A stretch of DNA of 12,442 nt from Muribaculaceae bacterium. Lineage in GTDB: Bacteria; Bacteroidota; Bacteroidia; Bacteroidales; Muribaculaceae. The stretch covers positions 1 to 12,442 of the forward strand of contig JAHHQT010000055.1 of the NCBI GenBank assembly GCA_020026215.1, in the 5' to 3' direction. Below the pieces are notes generated by a model that worked only from the letters and a program-made list of their open reading frames with translations, made no database searches and was not told the DNA's origin. Shown here in pieces: positions 7,701-12,442 of the stretch (position 1 is the first letter of the stretch; each line of letters begins with the position of its first letter). The position numbers and the translations under genes were made by a program.

Positions 7701-8258
7701 TTATTCGCAACCACCGCAGTCACCACAACCGCCGCCACAGCTACCACATCCGAGGTCACCGCAACCGCCGCATGATGGATGAGAGTCAGCTTCAGTAGCC
7801 TCGCGAACTGTTAGAACAGAACCTTTGAAACGTACAGTCTTGCCTGACAATGGGTGGTTAAAGTCAACTTTCACTTTTTCACCGATACTTAGGATAAGGC
7901 CGGTAACAGGATAACCTTCTGCTGTCATCATGTTGACTGGGAAACCTGCTTTTACACGTTCGCTGTCGAAAACACCTTCGTCGTTGCAGAAAATTTCCTT
8001 ATCCAAGTCCATGATTGCACGTTCGTCAACTTCACCAAAAGCATCTTTTGGTGACAATGTCAAATCGAATTCATCACCTACTACTTTACCTTCAAGGGCA
8101 TTTACCAATGCAGGCAAAACGTTTTCTTCAACTCCGAATACGATACATTCAGGACGGTCTTTAGTCATGCTCAACATCAACTCTTGATCACCGTCTGCAC
8201 CTACTTCAAATAAATCATAAACAAGTTCTACATACTTGCCCGCTTTGATTTGTTCCAT
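7701..8258 (-). CDS. slyD: SlyD-type FKBP peptidyl-prolyl cis-trans isomerase with Cys/Gly-rich tail
   Basis: Cytosolic prolyl isomerase and chaperone; in studied species SlyD also binds metals through its C-terminus. The 185-residue protein follows the SlyD plan: FKBP strands at about 1-70 (YVELVYDLFEV, NALEGKVVGDEFDL), DAFGEVDER at 72-80 leading into the insert-in-flap chaperone domain at about 76-130, then FKBP again at 131-155 (VDFNHPLSGKTVRF, TVREATE). The FKBP loop that is usually GxGxLIPGLE is diverged here (FGVEENVLPAL, 41-51), so isomerase activity may be altered. The tail, 160-185, holds one His and seven Cys in repeated CxxC spacing within glycines. Start at ATG 8258-8256 (MEQIKAGKYV); an in-frame ATG at 8312 adds an unlike, AT-coded 18 residues. 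A weak -7-like TAACTTTA lies at 8307-8300 without a clear -33 box. Confidence 0.88.
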   Translation of the reverse strand: MEQIKAGKYVELVYDLFEVGADGDQELMLSMTKDRPECIVFGVEENVLPALVNALEGKVVGDEFDLTLSPKDAFGEVDERAIMDLDKEIFCNDEGVFDSERVKAGFPVNMMTAEGYPVTGLILSIGEKVKVDFNHPLSGKTVRFKGSVLTVREATEADSHPSCGGCGDLGCGSCGGGCGDCGGCE

Positions 8259-8362
8259 ATAATTTTTTATTAAATAAATAGTTACAATTTTTAAGGATGT
8301 AAAGTTAAGCATTTTATGATGAATTTATACTTTTTTCAACATCCTTTTATCAATATTTCAGT

Positions 8363-8370
8363 TATCTTTG
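8363..8370 (+). promoter_or_regulatory. -7 box of the tRNA-Leu promoter
   Basis: TATCTTTG at 8363-8370 fits the Bacteroidetes -7 box TAnnTTTG and ends nine bases before the mature tRNA 5' end. No good TTTG is found 19-22 bp upstream, so the -33 half is weak. The 121-bp region 8259-8379 is shared with the divergent slyD. Confidence 0.5.
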
Positions 8371-8379
8371 CATCTGTAA

Positions 8380-8461
8380 ACCCGGGTGGCGAAATTGGTA
8401 GACGCGTTAGTTTCAGGTTCTAATGGTGAAAGCCTTGTCGGTTCGAGTCCGATCTCGGGTA
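8380..8461 (+). tRNA. tRNA-Leu, anticodon CAG
   Basis: A class II tRNA of 82 nt reads CTG codons. The acceptor stem ACCCGGG (8380-8386) pairs with CTCGGGT (8454-8460) with one G-U. The D stem GCG/CGC flanks the GGTAGA loop, the anticodon loop TTCAGGT (8412-8418) places CAG at 8414-8416, and a variable arm spans about 8424-8436. The T arm GTCGG-TTCGAGT-CCGAT is at 8437-8453. Discriminator base A is at 8461, as expected for leucine. CCA is not encoded (the next bases are CTA), so it must be added by tRNA nucleotidyltransferase. The closing pair of the anticodon stem is U-U. Confidence 0.95.
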
Positions 8462-8464
8462 CTA

Positions 8465-8502
8465 AAGAAGAGAAAGATTTCCCCTTTCTCTTCTTGTTTT
8501 TT
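8465..8502 (+). terminator. Intrinsic terminator of the tRNA-Leu gene
   Basis: AAGAAGAGAAAG (8465-8476) pairs perfectly over 12 bp with CTTTCTCTTCTT (8484-8495) around a 7-base loop, followed by G and six T (8497-8502). It starts four bases after the tRNA, so the tRNA is a single-gene transcript. The 127 bp from here to the next hairpin (8503-8629) hold nothing I recognise. Confidence 0.85.
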
Positions 8503-8629
8503 ATCCACTAATCGAATTTCTATTCCCTCAAAATCAGCATTTTCCAAGTTTCTTTATCTTATTTACAGTGAAATGGTTATGCAAGATTTCAAAGTCCATT
8601 TTCCTTTCTATAGACTCTCCTTAATATAC

Positions 8630-8664
8630 AAAAACGGTCGCAGATAATTACCTGCGACCGTTTT
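8630..8664. terminator. Intrinsic terminator of topA, symmetrical
   Basis: AAAACGGTCGCAG (8631-8643) pairs perfectly with CTGCGACCGTTTT (8652-8664) around an 8-base loop. Read on the minus strand it ends in five T (8634-8630), 20 bp after the topA stop; on the plus strand it ends TTTTATTT and would back up the tRNA terminator. It separates the convergent tRNA-Leu and topA. Confidence 0.9.
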
Positions 8665-8684
8665 ATTTATATCAGTTTTTATTC

Positions 8685-11012
8685 TTATGCTTTCTTTGTT
8701 CTGCGAGTTGTGCGCTTCGCTGTTTTTGGAGCTTCTTCGATGATTTTCTTGCAGTCTTCCAATGAAAGTTCTTCAGCGTTTGTTCCCTTTGGAATCTTAT
8801 AGTTTTTCTTCTTGTAAGAAATATAAACTCCGTAAGGGCCGTTCAAGATTTCCAAGTCAGCATCTTCGTCAAATTTCTTGACCAATTTTTTCTTTTCAGC
8901 TTCCGCTTTCTTTTGAATCAATTCGATAGCCTCTTCCAATGTGATGGCTTGTGCAGAATTGTCCTTAGGAATAGAAACAAACTTGCCGTCGTGCTTGATA
9001 TATGGACCGAAACGACCGATAGCCGCAATCACGTCCTTACCTTCGTATTCGCCGACTGTACGTGGCAATTCAAACAATTTCAAAGCCTCTTCCAAAGTAA
9101 TGTCGTTCACAGACTGACCTTTCATCAAAGATGCAAATTGAGGTTTTTCCTCGCTGTCTGTACTACCTAATTGTACCAATGGACCGAAACGGCCGATTTT
9201 CACAGAAACTTCCTTACCGGTCTTAGGGTCTTTACCCAAAACGCGTTCCCCTACTTTATGTTCCAAACGTAGGTTAGAAATTTTCTCTACTTCAGGATGG
9301 AACATTTGATAGAACTCGCCAATTTCCTTCGTCCATTCTTCCTGACCTTCTGCAATCAAGTCAAACTTGCCTTCCACCTTAGCTGTGAAATTGTAGTCCA
9401 TGATGCCCGGGAAATATTCCAACAAGAAATCGTTGACCACGATACCCACATCCGTAGGAATCAACTTGCCTTTTTCGCCGCCTGTTGTTTCTGTTTTAAT
9501 GGTCTCCTTGATGTCACCGGACTTCAAAGTCAATACGCAATAATCACGTTTAACACCTTCTTTTTCGCCCTTTTCCACATAATCGCGGTTTTGGATAGTA
9601 GAGATAGTCGGCGCATAGGTTGACGGACGACCGATTCCCAATTCTTCCAAGCGTTTCACCAACATAGCTTCTGTGAAGCGTGGAGGACATTGTGTGAAGC
9701 GTTGAACCGCTTCGATATTGTTTGCAGTGAGTTTGTCACCAACTGCGATAGCCGGTAGCATATCACTTGAACTTTCGTTGTCTGCTTCTTCGTCGTTAGA
9801 TTCGATATATACGTTCAAGAAACCGTCGAACTTAATCACCTCACCGGTAGCAACGAATTTCTCGTTGCGCTTGTCGTTGGAGATTTCAACTGTAGTCTTT
9901 TCCAAAATAGCATCAGCCATTTGAGTGGCGATGGTACGTTTCCAAATCAAGTCGTACAACTTCTTCTCCTGTGCAGTACCTTCGATACTGTGATTTTCTA
10001 TATAGGTAGGACGGATAGCCTCGTGAGCCTCTTGTGCACCCTTAGAAGATGTGTGATAGTTACGGTGTTTGTAGTATTTTTCGCCCAAGCGTTCTGTCAC
10101 CTCCTTCTGAATGGCATTTTGTGCAAATGTAGAAAGGTTGACAGAGTCGGTACGCATATAAGTAATGAATCCCGATTCATACAAGCGTTGAGCCACCATC
10201 ATAGTTTGCGAAACAGTGAAGCCCAATTTACGTGATGCTTCCTGTTGCAAAGTCGAAGTGGTAAATGGAGCAGCCGGAGTTTTAGTAACTGGTTTTGTTG
10301 TCAAGTCAGTCACTGTAAACTCACTGGATTTGCAGTCTTCCAAGAAAGCGTTGGCTGCTGCCTTATTGGTTAAACGGTGGTTCAAGTCAGCCTTGATGGC
10401 CTTAGCCACACCGGCTTTTTTGAAACTACCTGTAACACGATAATATTCTTCTGAAACGAATTTCTTGATTTCCTTTTCACGTTCAACAATCAAACGCACT
10501 GCCACACTCTGAACACGGCCTGCCGATAATGCCGGTTTGATTTTCTTCCAAAGAACTGGTGACAATTCAAAACCTACGATACGGTCCAAAACACGACGAG
10601 CCTGTTGGGCATCCACGCGGTTCAAATCGATGGAACGCGGAGTTTCGATTGCATGTAAAATAGCGTTTTTAGTGATTTCGTGAAAGACGATACGTTTTGA
10701 CTTTTCTGCCGTTAGTCCAAGCACTTCATACAAGTGCCATGCAATTGCTTCCCCCTCGCGGTCCTCATCAGATGCCAACCAAACCATTTCTGCTTTCTTG
10801 GCCTCACTCTTCAACTCTTTTACAAGTTCTTTTTTATCGGTTGGTATTTCATAGATAGGATTGTAATTGTGATCCACATCGATACTGAAATCTTTCTTTT
10901 TCAAATCGCGGATGTGACCATAACTGGACATCACTTTATAATCTTTTCCTAAAAATTTCTCTATTGTTTTCGCTTTCGCGGGAGATTCGACAATTACTAA
11001 ATTCTTCGGCAT
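8685..11012 (-). CDS. topA: DNA topoisomerase I (type IA)
   Basis: Relaxes negative supercoils by cutting one DNA strand through a 5'-phosphotyrosine link. The 775-residue protein opens with the Toprim domain: NLVIVESPAKAKTIEKFLG at 4-22 (catalytic Glu 9) and SDEDREGEAIAWHL at 81-94 (metal-binding acidic triad). Further on are RRVLDRIVGFELSP (139-152), SAGRVQSVAVRLI (163-175) and FITYMRTDS at 282-290 with catalytic Tyr 285. RFTEAMLVKRLEELGIGRPSTYAPTI is at 445-470. The C-terminus carries three repeats of the Topo_C_Rpt kind, marked by IGRFGP at 606-611, IGRFGP at 665-670 and NGPYGVY at 724-730, then a basic tail rich in Lys, Arg and Thr. No four-cysteine zinc ribbons are present, unlike E. 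coli TopA. Start at ATG 11012-11010 (MPKNLVIVES); the longer frame to 11087 begins upstream of the probable promoter. Confidence 0.97.
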   Translation of the reverse strand: MPKNLVIVESPAKAKTIEKFLGKDYKVMSSYGHIRDLKKKDFSIDVDHNYNPIYEIPTDKKELVKELKSEAKKAEMVWLASDEDREGEAIAWHLYEVLGLTAEKSKRIVFHEITKNAILHAIETPRSIDLNRVDAQQARRVLDRIVGFELSPVLWKKIKPALSAGRVQSVAVRLIVEREKEIKKFVSEEYYRVTGSFKKAGVAKAIKADLNHRLTNKAAANAFLEDCKSSEFTVTDLTTKPVTKTPAAPFTTSTLQQEASRKLGFTVSQTMMVAQRLYESGFITYMRTDSVNLSTFAQNAIQKEVTERLGEKYYKHRNYHTSSKGAQEAHEAIRPTYIENHSIEGTAQEKKLYDLIWKRTIATQMADAILEKTTVEISNDKRNEKFVATGEVIKFDGFLNVYIESNDEEADNESSSDMLPAIAVGDKLTANNIEAVQRFTQCPPRFTEAMLVKRLEELGIGRPSTYAPTISTIQNRDYVEKGEKEGVKRDYCVLTLKSGDIKETIKTETTGGEKGKLIPTDVGIVVNDFLLEYFPGIMDYNFTAKVEGKFDLIAEGQEEWTKEIGEFYQMFHPEVEKISNLRLEHKVGERVLGKDPKTGKEVSVKIGRFGPLVQLGSTDSEEKPQFASLMKGQSVNDITLEEALKLFELPRTVGEYEGKDVIAAIGRFGPYIKHDGKFVSIPKDNSAQAITLEEAIELIQKKAEAEKKKLVKKFDEDADLEILNGPYGVYISYKKKNYKIPKGTNAEELSLEDCKKIIEEAPKTAKRTTRRTKKA

Positions 11013-11045
11013 AGTCAGTCTATTTGTTAAATTTCTTTCGAGGCG

Positions 11046-11077
11046 CAAAATTAGACATTTTTTCCCACATAGGCACA
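11046..11077 (-). promoter_or_regulatory. Probable topA promoter
   Basis: On the minus strand, TAATTTTG (11053-11046) fits the -7 box exactly. The -33 position, 20 bp upstream, has TGTG (11077-11074), three of four bases of TTTG. Transcription would start near 11039, giving a leader of about 27 nt and supporting the ATG at 11012 as the topA start. Confidence 0.5.
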
Positions 11078-11166
11078 CGATTTTCACGAAATTAGCGATT
11101 TTCTAATTTTTTAACCTTTCCTTTTTTGCCTGAAAATCAAAGGGGAACGGCTCTCTTCCTCCCTAT

Positions 11167-11187
11167 CATATTAATATAATTAATATG
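11167..11187. repeat. Perfect 21-bp AT-rich palindrome
   Basis: CATATTAAT (11167-11175) and ATTAATATG (11179-11187) are exact inverted copies separated by ATA. The pairing stops at both outer ends (T opposite T). There is no T-run in either direction, so a terminator is unlikely. The size and symmetry suit a dimeric DNA-binding protein, but the composition is low-complexity and I know of no matching regulator. Confidence 0.4.
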
Positions 11188-11269
11188 TACTTCCCATTCC
11201 GTCAAAAGTTGTCTGCCATAAGAATTCCTCTTGATTCTTTTTCCGTAATTTCACAAGGTATTTACATGA

Positions 11270-11301
11270 TTTGCTCAAAGGTTTTATAAGCTATACCTTT
11301 C
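11270..11301 (+). promoter_or_regulatory. Orphan plus-strand promoter match
   Basis: TTTG at 11270-11273 is followed after exactly 20 bp by TACCTTTC at 11294-11301, seven of eight matches to the -7 box TAnnTTTG. No protein gene follows on the plus strand within the window, so if active it would drive a noncoding transcript starting near 11308. Confidence 0.35.
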
Positions 11302-11307
11302 CAAGCC

Positions 11308-11394
11308 ATAATTCCATTTTGCTCCATAGGGACGGTTCTTGTATTAAAAATTTCGGCAAATTAAGGAATACAAGAGTATTTTAATCTTATTTTT
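11308..11394 (+). ncRNA. Candidate small RNA gene, speculative
   Basis: The interval runs from the start point predicted by the promoter match to a hairpin with a U-rich 3' side. Arms TTCTTGTATT (11336-11345) and AATACAAGAG (11367-11376) pair over nine Watson-Crick pairs plus one G-U. An inner stem AATTT/AAATT with a CGGC loop (11349-11362) extends it across an internal loop. TATTTTAATCTTATTTTT follows, and T-rich sequence stands on this side only, favouring plus-strand termination. The stem is AT-rich, so it would be a weak terminator. No Rfam family is recognised, and both boundaries are inferred. Confidence 0.25.
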
Positions 11395-11551
11395 ATTTAC
11401 CCCACAAAATTAGAGAATATAGCAATCCTCCGATGTTAATTTTTAATAATTTTACCCGTTGCGAAATTAATTTGAGAAACATTTAGGTAGAAAATATATA
11501 TAACTGATATTTAGCAAAATAGAGGCAACAACACTATAATATATGAACTAC

Positions 11552-11610
11552 AAAAATGACAAACCCATTGGCAGAGTTAAATATGTACTAATTTAATTCC
11601 ACCAATGGGT
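11552..11610 (-). terminator. Terminator-like hairpin after the DUF3298 lipoprotein gene
   Basis: On the minus strand the arms 11610-11591 and 11582-11563 form a 20-position stem: nine perfect pairs (ACCCATTGG/CCAATGGGT) at the base, two G-U wobbles, one mismatch, and an AT-rich upper part, with an 8-base loop. TTTGTCATTTTT follows down to 11552. It begins 22 bp after the lipoprotein stop. Both wobbles exist only in the minus-strand RNA, which supports this orientation. Confidence 0.6.
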
Positions 11611-11632
11611 ATATATATCTATATAATAATAT

Positions 11633-12442
11633 CTATTTCTTCAAAAGCAACTTCTTGCCGTATTCTGTCAAAACAGTATCCATGTCGGCTTTAGCCACCT
11701 TCACTTCCACAGCACCTTGAGCCCAAGAGCTGATTTCGTAAGGATTGTAGAAGAATACCACAGAGTCGGCAGCAGGATAGAAATTGTTTGATACATTCAC
11801 ATCTTTCAAGTCAAATACTACACCATTAGTTTCCAACTCCTTAACAGACTTCAAACCATTTTTCTTCATCATAGAGTTAAGGATAAGGTTACGGGTAGAT
11901 TCGATGTTGGCAAACAAGTCAGCAGGAACAACCACCTTGTCTGTTTCTGCATCATAGTTCACGTATGCAGAAGAATAGTATCCGTGAGCGCCACCAAGAT
12001 AACCTTCTTGAACCACATGGAAAGTCAAAAGATTATGATTGCGTGTCAAGCTGTCTATACATACAGATTTTGACAAGATGCGTGCACCTTCAGGAATGCT
12101 ATCCACAACTTCGCCTAATTGGCTGTTTCCAAAATCCACTACAGTTTCGTTGAATACTTTCACTGCCTCTTCCCAACTTTGGCTGACGCTGTCTTTAGGG
12201 AATGCCACATTCAACAAAGCTTTTGTCAACACTTCAGATGATTTTTCGCCCACTTTCTCAGGAACGACAAGTTTCAATGAAGATTGTGAATAGTAATCCA
12301 CATTCTCTGTATTACTTTTGGCAAAATCTTCTGACAATACCAATTTATGGTTGATTTCAGAGGTGATAACCTTTTCAGAAACATTCACTTCCTCGGATGT
12401 ACAGCTCACAGCCATCATCCCAAATGTAGCCAATGCTACAAA
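11633..12442 (-). CDS. DUF3298 (RsiV-like) putative lipoprotein, 5' end beyond the window
   Basis: Envelope lipoprotein of unproved function. The frame stays open to the right edge, giving 269 residues; the true start is probably only a few codons outside. Counting from the edge, residues 1-13 (FVALATFGMMAVS) are the end of a signal peptide and Cys14 is the likely lipidated residue of the lipobox AVSC. TSEE follows, an acidic stretch of the kind that marks surface-exposed lipoproteins in Bacteroidetes. The C-terminal half is a DUF3298 domain: GGAHG at 150-154, an N-x-D turn at 162-164, and FFYNPYEISSWAQG at 230-243. The domain is best known from RsiV, the lysozyme-binding anti-sigma factor of Bacillus subtilis; here no membrane helix or sigma factor accompanies it. 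The middle third is probably the DUF4163-like half but diverged. An internal TTG at 12433 is not a credible start since it would cut the signal peptide. Confidence 0.8.
   Translation of the reverse strand, partial: FVALATFGMMAVSCTSEEVNVSEKVITSEINHKLVLSEDFAKSNTENVDYYSQSSLKLVVPEKVGEKSSEVLTKALLNVAFPKDSVSQSWEEAVKVFNETVVDFGNSQLGEVVDSIPEGARILSKSVCIDSLTRNHNLLTFHVVQEGYLGGAHGYYSSAYVNYDAETDKVVVPADLFANIESTRNLILNSMMKKNGLKSVKELETNGVVFDLKDVNVSNNFYPAADSVVFFYNPYEISSWAQGAVEVKVAKADMDTVLTEYGKKLLLKK

Larger units (their letters stand above)
11013..11632. other. 620-bp region without a protein gene between topA and the DUF3298 lipoprotein gene
   Basis: AT-rich sequence with no open frame worth calling. It contains the topA promoter at the left, a weak inverted repeat AAATTAG/CTAATTT at 11089-11095 and 11103-11109, a perfect AT-rich palindrome at 11167-11187, a plus-strand promoter match at 11270-11301 followed by a hairpin at 11336-11376, and the lipoprotein gene's terminator at the right end. 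An isolated minus-strand -7-like TAATTTTG lies at 11412-11405 without a -33 partner. 11611-11632 is a low-complexity TA run. Confidence 0.7.

Noticed and set aside
6361..7782. Long plus-strand open frame (473 codons) opposite neuC and the end of slyD
   Set aside because: It is antisense to neuC, whose frame has all catalytic motifs. The predicted protein shows no family motif, and its C-terminal Pro/Gln run is just the reverse reading of the Gly/Cys-rich slyD tail.
7676..7782. Possible tandem repeat or CRISPR-like array from the repeated CCACCGCA/CCACAACC pattern
   Set aside because: The units are short, irregular and fully explained as codons for the Cys/Gly-rich tail of SlyD.
8259..8312. 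Upstream ATG at 8312 for slyD
   Set aside because: The 18 added residues come from AT-rich intergenic sequence and do not match the SlyD N-terminus.
11013..11087. Upstream ATG at 11087 for topA (25 extra residues)
   Set aside because: It lies upstream of the probable -7 box at 11053-11046, so it would not be in the transcript, and the added residues are unlike the TopA N-terminus MPKNLVIVES.

Overview
The window most likely comes from a Bacteroidales chromosome (Bacteroides, Phocaeicola, Prevotella or a relative). Three things point there: a SusC/RagA-type TonB-dependent receptor, promoters of the Bacteroidetes form (TTTG about 20 bp upstream of TAnnTTTG) instead of E. coli -35/-10 boxes, and general absence of strong Shine-Dalgarno sequences. 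Base composition and codon use look even across the genes, and I see no transposase, integrase, CRISPR array or phage gene. The genus cannot be fixed from the sequence alone.

Layout: (1) 1-2750, minus strand: the N-terminal 916 residues of a SusC-like outer-membrane receptor, cut off by the left edge; any SusD partner would lie beyond it. (2) 2751-3239: an AT-rich divergent intergenic region carrying the receptor promoter and the proB promoter. (3) 3240-5595, plus strand: proB and proA, the first two steps of proline synthesis from glutamate, 19 bp apart and clearly one operon. (4) 5702-5743: a strong bidirectional terminator separating proA from the convergent minus-strand genes. (5) 5759-8258, minus strand: slyD (peptidyl-prolyl isomerase with a Cys/Gly-rich tail), then neuC (UDP-GlcNAc 2-epimerase type) and neuA (CMP-nonulosonate cytidylyltransferase); neuC and neuA overlap by one base. 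A neuB synthase, which must act between them, is not in the window. (6) 8380-8461, plus strand: tRNA-Leu(CAG) with its own -7 box and terminator. (7) 8685-11012, minus strand: topA, with a terminator and a probable promoter. (8) 11013-11632: 620 bp without a protein gene, holding a perfect 21-bp AT-rich palindrome and a plus-strand promoter followed by a terminator-like hairpin, which together could be a small RNA gene. (9) 11633-12442, minus strand: a DUF3298 (RsiV-like) lipoprotein whose first few codons lie beyond the right edge.

Most of the window is housekeeping sequence in ordinary condition, and I did not find a clearly new system. The items most worth a second look are the possible orphan small RNA near 11308-11394, the DUF3298 surface lipoprotein, the neuC-neuA pair without neuB, and the seven-cysteine SlyD tail.
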